Shown: positions 8,877 through 16,844 of the stretch, piece by piece
How positions within the stretch are numbered: position 1 is the first letter of the stretch
Layout of the letters: every line of letters begins with the position of its first letter
DNA from: CAYMJV01 sp964390545
GTDB lineage: Bacteria > Desulfobacterota > BSN033 > UBA1163
Direction of reading: 5' to 3'
Assembly (NCBI GenBank): GCA_964390545.1
Contig: CAYMJV010000004.1
Coordinates: forward strand, 9,901 to 73,900
DNA length: 64,000 nt
Translations under genes and position numbers: made by a program
Notes under the pieces: generated by a model
Databases searched by the model: none
What the model was told of the DNA's origin: nothing
The model's input: the letters and a program-made list of their open reading frames with translations, nothing else

Positions 8877-9533
8877 TTACTTCCTCTTTACCTCCAGTTG
8901 AGGGGCGATCAGAATCTCAACCCTTCTGTTCCGGGCACGCCCTTCCTTGGTGTCATGACTGGCTTCAGGTTGATAGAAGGAACGACCGATGGCTTCCATT
9001 TCCTTGGGATCTAAACCAATCTTTTCTTGAAAATACCGGACAACGGATGCAGCCCGAGCCGAAGAAAGTTCCCAATTGGAAGGGAATTTGTGGACATAAT
9101 CTGGATGGATGGGAACGTTATCGGTATGTCCCGTGACCCGGATCTTTTTCCCTTTGATATTCTTCAATGCTTCTCCGACTTTTTTCAGGACCTTCTCTCC
9201 TTCGGGGGTGAGATCGGCTTTGCCAAATTCGAATAGAATGCGATCGATGAAGTTAAGAGAGAGTGATTCCTGGAACTCTTTAATGGTCACCTCCTGTTTC
9301 TGGATCTGGTCTTTTAAATCTGATACGAGCGTATCATAGATTGATTTCATCTGTTTCGCCTGGGCTTCGGCCAGTTGAGCCACTTTTTGGTTCTGTTCCG
9401 CAAGATTTTTCTCACAGGCCTGAAGAGATTGTTTCACATTCCTGTTTGAGGCGAATAGCGAGATGACGGTAATGATGGAAGCCGCCAATAAGATAGCTAA
9501 AATAATGATCGCAATATTTTGTTTTGTAAACAT
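8877..9533 (-). CDS. OmpA/MotB-family peptidoglycan-binding membrane protein
   Basis: A 218-residue protein with one N-terminal membrane helix (about residues 7-29), a periplasmic coiled coil (about 33-90) and a C-terminal OmpA-like domain (about 95-215). The peptidoglycan-binding signature is complete: TGHTDNVPI, then ELSSARAASVV with the key Arg, then the GRSFYQPEASHDTKEGRARNRRVEI end. The layout resembles MotB without the plug, but no MotA gene is adjacent, so a structural anchor of the cell wall is more likely than a flagellar stator. An AAAGGAGG site supports the start. Confidence 0.85.
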   Translation of the reverse strand: MFTKQNIAIIILAILLAASIITVISLFASNRNVKQSLQACEKNLAEQNQKVAQLAEAQAKQMKSIYDTLVSDLKDQIQKQEVTIKEFQESLSLNFIDRILFEFGKADLTPEGEKVLKKVGEALKNIKGKKIRVTGHTDNVPIHPDYVHKFPSNWELSSARAASVVRYFQEKIGLDPKEMEAIGRSFYQPEASHDTKEGRARNRRVEILIAPQLEVKRK

Positions 9534-9596
9534 TCTTCTCCCTCCTTTCGCAATGATGGGATGCCTCCATCTTTTTAAGGATTGTGATTAGGAGCA

Positions 9597-10589
9597 TCAT
9601 CCCTTTTTCAATATCTCTCTGATGCGGTTTCGATCCTCCCGGCTCTTCTCATCGGCTGGAAAGAGCTCGATCCCATCGGGAGAAGAAGCCCCTAAACCGA
9701 GCTCCACGGCCCTTGCGATCTGTTCCTGTTCGAAGATCTTTTTCTTCATGATGGTCTCGTTGCTTCCGAGATATTTCAAGATGGCCACTCCCACCGCGTC
9801 AATGGCCACCCGATCAGCCGAGGCGAGGAGCATATTTGCTTGAGCCCGCTTTCCTGTCATAGGTCCTCCGTCCACAAAGGCTTCCATTCCATCGAGGATG
9901 ACCAGGGCGGGCTTAAACGGTTGATTGACCTCTGCAATCATCTTGCGCTGATGAGGAGAGCTATGGAGCTCCCGCATATATTCATATCCATGGCGGGAGG
10001 TTGGGACGACTCCCACGTGGAGCTTGAGGGATAGGGTGAAAACCCCTCCGTACTGGTGAGTCTTCAAACAACAAGTGGAAATAAGGCACTCGGTATCGAG
10101 GACGGGTCTTGCAATCCGGAATCCCTTGGTCCAGTGGCTCTTCTTCGGTTCAAATAGGACCCAATCCTTCTCATCCAGATGATCGAAATTGATCACCCTG
10201 ACATTCAGCTTTTTCAGGTGGGGCAGAATCCCCTTTTCCTCCATGACCTCCTGGGTCGGTGGGTAACTTCTCTCTCCGAGGCTGATGGATTTCGCTCCCA
10301 TTTCCCAAATCTCCTCAATGAGAGCGGTCAGCGTGTCGTTGTGCGTCGATCCCGGGAAAAGGTCTGCCGTATTGAAATTCGGTTTGATCAAAACCTCTTT
10401 GCCTTTGACGGGATTCGACTTCAGCGATTTCATCAAGGACTTGATCCCATCCCTACGGTTTTCGGTCTTCGCAAAGGCGACGTAGCTTTTCGTCTCGGAC
10501 ATCACTTTCCCCCCATCGATTCCAAAAAATAGGGCCCCTCCTGCGAGCCCTGTGACTTTTATGAAATCTCTTCGGTTCATTCTTTCCAT
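9597..10589 (-). CDS. DUF362 family protein with Tat signal
   Basis: A 330-residue DUF362 protein. The N-terminus carries a twin-arginine signal (NRRDFIK followed by a hydrophobic GLAGGALFFGI), so it should be exported folded, which usually implies a cofactor. Conserved parts are LIKPNFNTADLFPGSTHND, the ISLGERSYPP segment and LISTCCLKTHQYGGVFTLSLK, plus GMEAFVDGGPMTGK. Unlike some relatives it has no ferredoxin domain. The family function is not settled. It stands upstream of the OmpA-like gene on the same strand, with a 63-base gap. An AAAGGAAC site lies before the start; a second in-frame ATG three codons later is possible. Confidence 0.8.
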   Translation of the reverse strand: MERMNRRDFIKVTGLAGGALFFGIDGGKVMSETKSYVAFAKTENRRDGIKSLMKSLKSNPVKGKEVLIKPNFNTADLFPGSTHNDTLTALIEEIWEMGAKSISLGERSYPPTQEVMEEKGILPHLKKLNVRVINFDHLDEKDWVLFEPKKSHWTKGFRIARPVLDTECLISTCCLKTHQYGGVFTLSLKLHVGVVPTSRHGYEYMRELHSSPHQRKMIAEVNQPFKPALVILDGMEAFVDGGPMTGKRAQANMLLASADRVAIDAVGVAILKYLGSNETIMKKKIFEQEQIARAVELGLGASSPDGIELFPADEKSREDRNRIREILKKG

Positions 10590-10883
10590 GGGTTCCTTTT
10601 AACCCCTCCCCCCTTCTTTGCTCCTTGGACGTCTTTCCCTGTGAGAAGTCTTTCGCTTAGGTCGTTATCCATCTCTTTGCTGATCTCGCATCTTCTTTCT
10701 GTCCCATGCGAAATGGTATCACATCCTCTTTCTTGGAACAAATTCTATTTGGAGCGAAGGCCAATCAGAAAAGACAATTGATTGTTGAAAGCCATTTCAA
10801 GCAGGCACATCAAGGATCCCTGCTCCTTTCATTTTGAAAGACCCCTTGGAGATAGGTGATATGAAAAGAGCGGGCGGCTTCTT
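10590..10883. other. Gene-poor spacer
   Basis: Almost 300 bases between the DUF362 and phospholipase D-type genes. A weak minus-strand promoter-like pair (TTGTTC, 17 bases, TACCAT, near 10710-10741) could serve the DUF362 gene. I see no RNA gene, repeat or convincing ORF. Confidence 0.4.
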
Positions 10884-12047
10884 CTAAAGCCTCTTTCTGA
10901 AAAGGGCGAAGAAGTGTTCTTTTAGCTTTTCCAATAATGGCCTCCGGTGCCATTCTTTCAAATCGATCTTGAGAGATTTTTTCAAATCCTCCTCAAATAT
11001 TTCAGTCATTTTAGAAGCAAAGGAGGCATCGAGGATCCCGATATTCCCCTCATCGTTATAAATCAAAGATTGGTAATCCAGATTGGTGGAACCCACGATG
11101 CTCCAGTATTGATCAAACACATAAGTTTTGGCGTGGAGCATTTCTCCCCGGTAGGTATAGATTTCAATCCCAGACTTCAAAAGTCTTGTGAAAAAAGCCC
11201 TTCCTGCATAGGAGGCAGCAGGCACATCGCTCTTCCCCGGCACCAACAATCTGACCCTCACCCCCCGCCTTACTGCATCTTCTAAAGGCGCGATCATCCT
11301 TCGACTCGGGGTAAAGTAAGCGGTGGTGAGTAAAATTGTTGTCTTTGCAGTCTTAATACTGTCGCGAAGGACATTCCTCATTCTCTTTCGACCTCTTCGA
11401 GAATAGACGAAGATCGGAAGGACTGGGATACGGCCTTTCTCTTTCTTTGGGTGGGCGGCTTCACCTTCTTGCCGGAACACGAATTTTTCTCCTCTCCAAG
11501 TCGTCCAGCTTCTTTTGAAGGTCTCGAGGAGTTCATTCACAATAGAACCCTCAATCATAATTCCTGTATCCCGCCAGCCCCTACTTTTTCTTCGCAGGTG
11601 CAAACCGGAGTATTCGTTGGCGATGTTGAGTCCGCCGGTAAAGGCTTTCTTAGAATCAATCACAATGAGCTTTCTATGATCTCGATGAACATAACGGAAG
11701 GGAGCAGTCCATTTGAAAGGATGAGAGGCTCGGATACGAACACCTGCCTGGCTCATCTCTTTCCAAAAACTTCTCGGTGTTCCGAGAGAGCCGAAATGAT
11801 CATAAAGGAGAAAAACCTTCACCGCTTGCCGGCTCTTCTCTTTCAGCAAGTCAGATAAGGCTCTTCCTGTTTCATCCTCTTTAAATATATAAAATTGCAA
11901 ACAGACGAACCGTTTCGCCTGTTTGATCGCATCGAAGATCGTTTCGAAGGATTCTTTTCCCTTCCAGAGGAGTTGAATATGGGTGGCTGAGGAGAATTTA
12001 CCCTGAAACATCCTCTCAATGGATTTAACGGTAAACCTTTTTTTCAT
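10884..12047 (-). CDS. Phospholipase D-type protein, cardiolipin synthase-like
   Basis: A 387-residue phospholipase D superfamily protein with two intact HxKxxxxD motifs: HRKLIVID near residue 125 followed by FTGGLNIANEY, and HAKTYVFD near residue 305 followed by GSTNLDYQS. Two such motifs in one chain form one active site that transfers phosphatidyl groups. The chain lacks the N-terminal membrane helices of ClsA and is closer in length to ClsB/ClsC and YbhO. Cardiolipin synthesis at the inner membrane is the likely role, though a lipid hydrolase cannot be excluded. No ribosome binding site is visible before the ATG. It is flanked by unrelated genes. Confidence 0.85.
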   Translation of the reverse strand: MKKRFTVKSIERMFQGKFSSATHIQLLWKGKESFETIFDAIKQAKRFVCLQFYIFKEDETGRALSDLLKEKSRQAVKVFLLYDHFGSLGTPRSFWKEMSQAGVRIRASHPFKWTAPFRYVHRDHRKLIVIDSKKAFTGGLNIANEYSGLHLRRKSRGWRDTGIMIEGSIVNELLETFKRSWTTWRGEKFVFRQEGEAAHPKKEKGRIPVLPIFVYSRRGRKRMRNVLRDSIKTAKTTILLTTAYFTPSRRMIAPLEDAVRRGVRVRLLVPGKSDVPAASYAGRAFFTRLLKSGIEIYTYRGEMLHAKTYVFDQYWSIVGSTNLDYQSLIYNDEGNIGILDASFASKMTEIFEEDLKKSLKIDLKEWHRRPLLEKLKEHFFALFRKRL

Positions 12048-12160
12048 AGGGACGGCAGAACAACATCGGGGCGATCAAGAGGAAACCTTTCCTGGACCAC
12101 CTCCAAATTCAAAAGGTTGAGCCGAATGAAAACCGCCTCTCAATTCTATGAACTACTTTT

Positions 12161-12193
12161 TACCCCGTTAGAAAGCCCGGCTGCTCGCAGCAG
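12161..12193. repeat. Palindromic repeat, CCCGTTAGAAAG family, copy 1
   Basis: ACCCCGTTAGAAAG followed by a GC-rich stretch with a small internal palindrome (GCTGCTCGCAGC). It shares its first 13 bases with the copy at 12251-12281, about 90 bases away, so two members of the same short repeat family sit in one gap. Confidence 0.55.
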
Positions 12194-12250
12194 GGATGAT
12201 GGTTGGTCTTTTTTCAGCGAAGACAGGGTTTAATGCCCCGTGGGAGCCTT

Positions 12251-12281
12251 CCCGTTAGAAAGCAGAAGATTTTCTAACGGG
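12251..12281. repeat. Palindromic repeat, CCCGTTAGAAAG family, copy 2
   Basis: Perfect 11-base arms CCCGTTAGAAA (12251-12261) and TTTCTAACGGG (12271-12281) around a 9-base loop. The stop codon of the hydrolase gene falls inside the left arm, so its last residues NPVRKSSAF are encoded by the repeat. It may act as a 3' hairpin of that mRNA. Confidence 0.75.
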
Positions 12282-13064
12282 GTTTAGTCGATCCGTCTTC
12301 TGGATAAATCGTTGAAGGGCGTTGAAATATTCTTTGAGACCCACGAGCATGATATCATTATGGGTAGCGGACGGAATGACGAGAAGTTCCTTATCCTCTG
12401 TCCCGAGGTGGTGATAGAGGTCTCTGGCGTTTTGGAGCGGGACGAGCCAATCCTGTTCCCCATGAATGATCAGGGTGGGAAGGAATATCTTCTGAATACG
12501 CTCCAGACATGCCTGATCGATCTTTTCGAGACCCATTCCATGAGCCGGCATTCCCAGATGGACCATGATCCTCACCACGCTCGGAAAGCCACTTTCCAGG
12601 ATGAGCCCTTTCAGTGCCTCTTGATGGTGATAGGCCAGTTCCAAGGCAGAGATACTTCCCAGAGACCTTCCCATGACCCAGAGGTCCGTTCGAAGATTTC
12701 TTCTGGAGAGCTCGGCCCTGATCTCTTTGAAGATGGCATGGGAATCGTGAGCAAGGTCGGTAAGGGTAGGAACCCCGCCGCTGGCACCATAACCTCTGTA
12801 ATCGGCGACGATTAAGTTAAGGTTTTCTTGATGATAGAGGAAAGAGATCTCATCATAATCGCTCACCACTTCACCATTTCCGTGAAAGAACAGGATCCAT
12901 GGTCCTTGGTGGTGGCCCATGTAGAAACGGCACGAGATGAAAATACCTTCGCCAACCTGTACAGAGAGGTCAAAGGCATTCTGAGGACAGGGAGTAAAGT
13001 CCTTCCGAGGATAGAAGATGTATTGTAATAGAAGAGGGTAGTCAACCTGTGAATAGTCGATCAT
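12255..13064 (-). CDS. Alpha/beta hydrolase, BEM46/YjbF-like
   Basis: An alpha/beta hydrolase of about 269 residues. Key parts: FHGNGEVVSDYDE (oxyanion region), ADYRGYGASGG, the nucleophile elbow GRSLGS, the acid in HGEQDWLVP and the histidine in SATHNDI. The H-G-N-G motif and overall order match the BEM46/YfhR type of serine hydrolase, whose substrates are poorly known. There is no signal peptide. The ATG at 13064 is preferred over an upstream TTG (13073). The last nine residues come from a palindromic repeat, so the ancestral protein probably ended slightly earlier. It stands alone on the minus strand. Confidence 0.8.
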   Translation of the reverse strand: MIDYSQVDYPLLLQYIFYPRKDFTPCPQNAFDLSVQVGEGIFISCRFYMGHHQGPWILFFHGNGEVVSDYDEISFLYHQENLNLIVADYRGYGASGGVPTLTDLAHDSHAIFKEIRAELSRRNLRTDLWVMGRSLGSISALELAYHHQEALKGLILESGFPSVVRIMVHLGMPAHGMGLEKIDQACLERIQKIFLPTLIIHGEQDWLVPLQNARDLYHHLGTEDKELLVIPSATHNDIMLVGLKEYFNALQRFIQKTDRLNPVRKSSAF

Positions 13065-13221
13065 GGATTTCAATTTAGCACCAAATGGATAAATAGAAAA
13101 GGGGGTTTTAGAAGGAATACCTCACTGAAGCGTGGGGAAAAGCTGGCGATCTCGTCAAATTTCCACGGGAGAACGAGGCATTACTTCTTGGATGGGGACT
13201 GTTGGAAGAAGCCTATTCCAA

Positions 13222-13245
13222 GGGATAGGGATAGGGATAGGGATC
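13222..13245. repeat. Short GGGATA tandem repeat
   Basis: Three GGGATA units and a fourth GGGATC in the spacer downstream of the glycoside hydrolase gene. It is too short to assign a role. Confidence 0.5.
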
Positions 13246-13266
13246 GGGTGGGAGGATCCTATCCCC

Positions 13267-14925
13267 TTAATCGATATTTCCAGTGACCTCTTGTTCTTCC
13301 TGCAGATCACTCTGTGTCGAAGAGGAAGGATCCTCCTGCGTTTTTTCCTGCTCTGCCATCAGCGGGTTTGGGGTTACCACAGGCTCGAATGCCTTTTGAG
13401 AAGGTTCAGTAGTCGAAATTTCATCTTGCCCTGAATCCCTCGCTACCCCGACTTCTTCTTTTGTCTTTTTTGGGAGTTTCAACTCTTTGAAGGGCCTCTC
13501 AGGTTTTTGGAAAGCATAAACAGAGGATCCTTTTCTCTTCAATCCCTCTCTCGAATAGATGTTTTGCGGATTCCAGAGCAACCAGCCAAGGGATCCAAAT
13601 CGCTCCACTCCATTGATCTGCTCTCTGATTTCCCGTTCTTCGAAGAACCTTCGGTCGAAGGCATAATCTCTAAAAGCTTGCAGCCATGGTCGAAAACGAA
13701 AAGGTGAAAGGCCGGTCCTTTCCTGGGCCTTTTTGAGAGTGAGGTAGACGATCTCATAAGGATGGGTGGTAGGAATCCGATAACCGGGTATTCCATACTG
13801 GAATCCCGACGGATAGAGCATGGGAGAGAGATAATCCAGATGGGGGGTAAGGTTTTCGAGGGTCTGCCCTATAGAGGTATCATTGAGATTCCAGCAGACA
13901 TATCCAAAGATATCGGCCGAGAGAAAAACATTGTAGGGCAACAACCTCTTTCTAGCCTCCATGAGAAATCCGGAGATGGCTTTGACTCTGTTCTCCATGG
14001 TGTTCGGCATGGAGAACTGGACGGGCAGGGCATCAGGAAACCGGATATAGTCGAACTGGATCTCATCAAACCCTTGTTGAGCCGCTTCGATAGCAATTTG
14101 AATATTGTATTCCCATACTTCTTTCTTAAAGGGATCGACCCATGCCAGGCGTTCTCGATCGTGCCATATCCCCCCGTTCAGATCCTTCACTGCGAGATCA
14201 GGCCTGTGGTTCGCCAAGAGATTGTCTTTAAAGACCACAATCCGGGCAATCGTGTAGATGCCTTCGTTTTTCAAAGATCCGATCAATCCCTTCATGTCTT
14301 TCACCGTGGTGATTCTTTGAGCGCCGATTTCTGTGGCCAGGGGGATTGAACTTCTATAGGGGATCATCCCTCTGTCACCCTTGAGATCGATGACAAAGGT
14401 ATTGAGCTCGGTCTCCCGCAAAAGATGTAATGCGTCTTCTCTCAATTTTCTGTCCCCAATACCGTAAAAGGAAAGATAGAGTCCCTTGGGAGTGAAGGGG
14501 ACAAGTTCGATCTCTTTAGGAAGGGTAACGATCTGTTCAGCGATTCCTATCATCTTTTCGCGAGCCGCCTTATAAAGGGTTTTGAAAGTGGAAGAAGATG
14601 GCCTTGTCTCCTGAGGAACGTTGATGAGCACCTCAGCTCTTAGGTATCCACAAGCCCTCACAGCGACCCTTTCCCCTTCGATTTTGATGTGAGCAATTCC
14701 CTGTTCATCGGTTTGTTCCATTTCATTCCCGGAGGTCACAATGGCTCCTGCGATCGGTTTATCCGTATCGGAGTCGATGACTTGGATCAATCTTTTTATG
14801 AGGGAGGCGTCCATCCCTTTTCCATTTTTTGTGTAGACCATGGCATATCGAGGGAAAAGAGGGAGTAGGGTGAGTAGGATGACAAAGGAGATAATGAATT
14901 CTTTAACTTTTTTCTTTATAAACAT
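13267..14925 (-). CDS. Putative glycoside hydrolase (DUF4015) with regulatory-like beta domain
   Basis: A 552-residue exported protein. An N-terminal hydrophobic segment (about residues 8-28) acts as signal or anchor. Residues about 40-115 form a carboxypeptidase-regulatory-like beta sandwich (VIDSDTDKPIAGAIV, then TDEQGIAHI). Residues about 145-480 match the DUF4015 putative glycoside hydrolase, a TIM-barrel family: VIDLKGDRGMIPY, TIARIVVFKD, GFDEIQFDYIRFPD with paired acids as expected at a glycosidase active site, and YLSPMLYPSGF. The last 70 residues are a charged low-complexity tail. It overlaps the deacetylase gene by ten bases and belongs to the RHH-deacetylase operon. A GGAGG site precedes the ATG. 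The substrate is unknown; joint action with a deacetylase suggests an amino-sugar polymer. Confidence 0.82.
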   Translation of the reverse strand: MFIKKKVKEFIISFVILLTLLPLFPRYAMVYTKNGKGMDASLIKRLIQVIDSDTDKPIAGAIVTSGNEMEQTDEQGIAHIKIEGERVAVRACGYLRAEVLINVPQETRPSSSTFKTLYKAAREKMIGIAEQIVTLPKEIELVPFTPKGLYLSFYGIGDRKLREDALHLLRETELNTFVIDLKGDRGMIPYRSSIPLATEIGAQRITTVKDMKGLIGSLKNEGIYTIARIVVFKDNLLANHRPDLAVKDLNGGIWHDRERLAWVDPFKKEVWEYNIQIAIEAAQQGFDEIQFDYIRFPDALPVQFSMPNTMENRVKAISGFLMEARKRLLPYNVFLSADIFGYVCWNLNDTSIGQTLENLTPHLDYLSPMLYPSGFQYGIPGYRIPTTHPYEIVYLTLKKAQERTGLSPFRFRPWLQAFRDYAFDRRFFEEREIREQINGVERFGSLGWLLWNPQNIYSREGLKRKGSSVYAFQKPERPFKELKLPKKTKEEVGVARDSGQDEISTTEPSQKAFEPVVTPNPLMAEQEKTQEDPSSSTQSDLQEEQEVTGNID

Positions 14926-15734
14926 GGTGAACCTCCCAATATTTTTCCAAAAGCCTTCCCTCTATCCGCATCGGTGATCAGATAACGAGGGAGAGCCATG
15001 ACGGGATCAGAAGCCTTTGTATGAAAACGCTCGATCGTAAAAGCAGAGACATAGCCCGCTCCCACCGCCTTGCGGATTAAGTTCTCATCATAAATACCAA
15101 AGGGCCAAGAGAGCATGTCCACGTGAATGCCCAATTCTTTCTCCAGTTTTTCTTTTGACTTCTTCAGCTGCATCTCCACTAAATTTTCATAATCCGCAGG
15201 GCTTAACTTCTTCCTTTCATTCTTAAAATTAGGATGCCAATACGTGTGTCCCTGAAAATCGAACAGCCTAAAGGCTTGAATTTCCCTGAGCTGGTCCCAG
15301 GTCATGGCATAGGAGGCATTTGAGATGGCGGAGGGATAAAGAAAAAGGGTTACAGGAATCTTATATTTCTTGACGAGAGGGGAAAGGTCTGTAAAGACTG
15401 ATTTGTGGCCATCATCTACCGTGATGGCAATGGATCGACACGGGAGAGACTTCCTTTTCCCGAGGTGATAATCAACCAGTTCCCTGAGAGGAATGATGGT
15501 ATAGCTCGTTTCCATAAGATATTTCACATGGGATTCGAACTGGTGGGTGGTCACCGTCATGCTATCGGCCACGACAGGTCCGAAGCGGTGATAAACTAAA
15601 ATGGGTATGGCCATTCTGGCAGAACCCTCTTGGTTTTCTTTCAATCCTGCGAGAGCGGATGAGAGTCCTATGAAGGAGACGATGAGAAAAGCAGCGCCAA
15701 ATATGACAGCTTTCAGCTGCAGCCTTGAAATCAC
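14916..15734 (-). CDS. Polysaccharide deacetylase (NodB domain), exported
   Basis: A 272-residue carbohydrate esterase family 4 type protein. After a signal peptide (hydrophobic residues about 8-27) comes ILVYHRFG, then the catalytic and metal-binding motif ITVDDGHKSVF (Asp-Asp pair, about residues 106-110) and the H-x3-H like GHTYWHPNF motif (about 160), then SWPFGIYDENLI. Such enzymes remove acetyl groups from N-acetylglucosamine polymers, either peptidoglycan or exopolysaccharide of the PNAG type. The start is a GTG overlapping the stop of the RHH gene, with a GGAGGAG site. Its downstream partner is the DUF4015 glycosidase. The pair resembles the deacetylase/hydrolase pairing of PgaB, but on separate chains. 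Confidence 0.88.
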   Translation of the reverse strand: MISRLQLKAVIFGAAFLIVSFIGLSSALAGLKENQEGSARMAIPILVYHRFGPVVADSMTVTTHQFESHVKYLMETSYTIIPLRELVDYHLGKRKSLPCRSIAITVDDGHKSVFTDLSPLVKKYKIPVTLFLYPSAISNASYAMTWDQLREIQAFRLFDFQGHTYWHPNFKNERKKLSPADYENLVEMQLKKSKEKLEKELGIHVDMLSWPFGIYDENLIRKAVGAGYVSAFTIERFHTKASDPVMALPRYLITDADRGKAFGKILGGSPCL

Positions 15735-15925
15735 TTACTCCTCCTGGATTTAATCTTTTTTCCTTTTAGATATTCCTCCAGAGCCTCATCCATAACTTCT
15801 TTGATGTTTTTTCTCTTCCAGTACGCAAGGGACTTTATCTTCTCTAAGTGATCCTCCCGTAAAATGAAGGTCGCCCTTGTCCAACCTTCCCTGAGTCCAT
15901 CATACGAAGTCTTCGTTTGAGCCAT
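15731..15925 (-). CDS. Ribbon-helix-helix type small regulator
   Basis: A 64-residue basic protein with a strand-helix-helix pattern: WTRATFILREDHLEKIKSL (beta strand then helix) followed by KRKNIKEVMDEALEEYL (turn and second helix) and a Lys/Arg tail. That is the CopG/Arc ribbon-helix-helix fold, which binds DNA as tandem dimers. No toxin gene follows; instead it is the first gene of an operon with a deacetylase and a glycosidase. Three tandem 9-base repeats at 15934-15960, between the sigma54 promoter and the start codon, are plausible self-regulatory operators. Fold assignment is by pattern only. Confidence 0.7.
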   Translation of the reverse strand: MAQTKTSYDGLREGWTRATFILREDHLEKIKSLAYWKRKNIKEVMDEALEEYLKGKKIKSRRSK

Positions 15926-15933
15926 TTGTCTAT

Positions 15934-15960
15934 CCTGTAAACCCTGTAAACCAGGTAAAC
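15934..15960 (-). promoter_or_regulatory. Three tandem 9-base repeats, candidate RHH operator
   Basis: CCTGTAAAC twice, then CAGGTAAAC, head to tail without spacing. The array lies in the leader between the inferred transcription start (about 15965) and the RHH start codon, covering the weak ribosome binding site. Tandem short repeats are the usual target of ribbon-helix-helix proteins; autoregulation is inferred. Confidence 0.5.
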
Positions 15961-15975
15961 TAGATCAGACAGCAT

Positions 15976-15991
15976 TGCATCAAGCGTGCCA
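15976..15991 (-). promoter_or_regulatory. Sigma54 promoter of the RHH-deacetylase-glycosidase operon
   Basis: On the minus strand the sequence reads TGGCAC-GCTTG-ATGCA, with GG and GC exactly 12 apart as required; only one base departs from the TGGCAC-N5-TTGCA consensus. The start of transcription would be near 15965, 40 bases before the RHH gene. A palindrome lies about 120 bases upstream. Confidence 0.7.
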
Positions 15992-16104
15992 CTTCACCAC
16001 ACTCCAATATGAACATAACTCATTGAATTTTATAAATATTTTTTCTGGACGAAAGGAGACTCTCTTGGCTCAATGCTGCAAGTGACAATGGTCGGCTGTT
16101 AAAT

Positions 16105-16115
16105 GACAAATTGTC
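16105..16115. promoter_or_regulatory. Candidate enhancer-binding-protein site
   Basis: GACAA-A-TTGTC palindrome inside AAATGACAAATTGTCTG, about 120 bases upstream of the -24 box at 15990. The half-site TGACAA is shared with the palindromes at 21062-21093 and 31211-31227, which also sit upstream of sigma54 promoters. Confidence 0.5.
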
Positions 16116-16193
16116 TGTTTGAAAAAACAAGTGGGAACGGAGAGATAACTGCAATGCTCTCTGCCCGAAGCCCAAGCCTATTACTCTGAGGGC

Positions 16194-16221
16194 TTGACCG
16201 GATGGGGAACATCATGATAAA
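16194..16221 (+). promoter_or_regulatory. Possible sigma70 promoter of the HD gene
   Basis: TTGACC (16194-16199), 16-base spacer and GATAAA (16216-16221), leaving a leader of roughly 20 bases before the HD gene with its AAAGGAG site. The -10 box is weak. Confidence 0.35.
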
Positions 16222-16248
16222 TGGAATAAGAAAGAAAGGAGCCTGACC

Positions 16249-16830
16249 ATGGAACAAAAAAGACCCACACGCCAGGAGGCCTTGGAGCTTCTCCACCAAT
16301 ATAATGAAAGCGACAGCTTGCGCAAACATGCCTATGCCGTCGAAGGGGTGATGCATTACATTGCTAGGAAGCGAGGCGAGGATGAGGAGAAGTGGGGGAT
16401 CGTCGGTCTGATTCATGATCTCGATTATGAAAGGTTTCCCGATCAACACTGCCAGAAGACAGGGGAAATCCTGAGAGAGAAAGGTTGGCCAGAGGAGTAT
16501 ATTCGTGGGGCCGTCTCCCATGGATGGGGGATCTGCTCAGACGTTACGCCGCAGACCGACCTTGAAAAGTTTCTCTACACCATTGACGAGTTAACAGGTC
16601 TGGTCGTCACCACGGCTCTGATTCGACCCTCCAAGAGCGTCCTCGATGTTCAGGTGAAGTCGGTGAAGAACAAATGGAAGGATAAGAGATTTGCTGCCGG
16701 GGTGGACCGATCAATCATCGAAAAAGGAGCGCAGATGTTGCAGATTGGATTGGACGACCTGATCGATGATACGATCAAGGGGATGCAGGAGGTCGCAGAA
16801 GCCATCGGGCTGAAGGGCCATCCGGCGTGA
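16249..16830 (+). CDS. HD domain protein (putative phosphohydrolase)
   Basis: A 193-residue HD-domain protein. The first metal ligand is the His of LRKHAYAVEG, the HD pair lies in VGLIHDLDYERFP (about residues 63-70), and a later His in VSHGWGI (about residue 91) completes the site. The form TTALIRPSKSV followed by KSVKNKWKDKRFAAGVDR is typical of a group of small stand-alone HD proteins often annotated as hydrolases acting on nucleotides. The substrate is unknown. An AAAGGAG site precedes the ATG. It is convergent with the mliC gene, 14 bases away. Confidence 0.82.
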   Translation: MEQKRPTRQEALELLHQYNESDSLRKHAYAVEGVMHYIARKRGEDEEKWGIVGLIHDLDYERFPDQHCQKTGEILREKGWPEEYIRGAVSHGWGICSDVTPQTDLEKFLYTIDELTGLVVTTALIRPSKSVLDVQVKSVKNKWKDKRFAAGVDRSIIEKGAQMLQIGLDDLIDDTIKGMQEVAEAIGLKGHPA

Positions 16831-16844
16831 AACAGTCCCTCCTC

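Noticed and set aside
10590..10680. 31-codon minus-strand frame overlapping the DUF362 start
   Set aside because: No convincing ribosome binding site and no conserved features; chance is the simpler explanation.
16057..16080. TTGGCTCAATGCTGCAAG resembles a plus-strand sigma54 promoter ahead of the HD gene
   Set aside because: The GG to GC distance is 11, one short of the required 12, and sigma54 does not tolerate this well.
16099..16521. 140-codon minus-strand frame over the HD gene
   Set aside because: Antisense shadow of the HD gene; it spans the intergenic palindrome and has no ribosome binding site.
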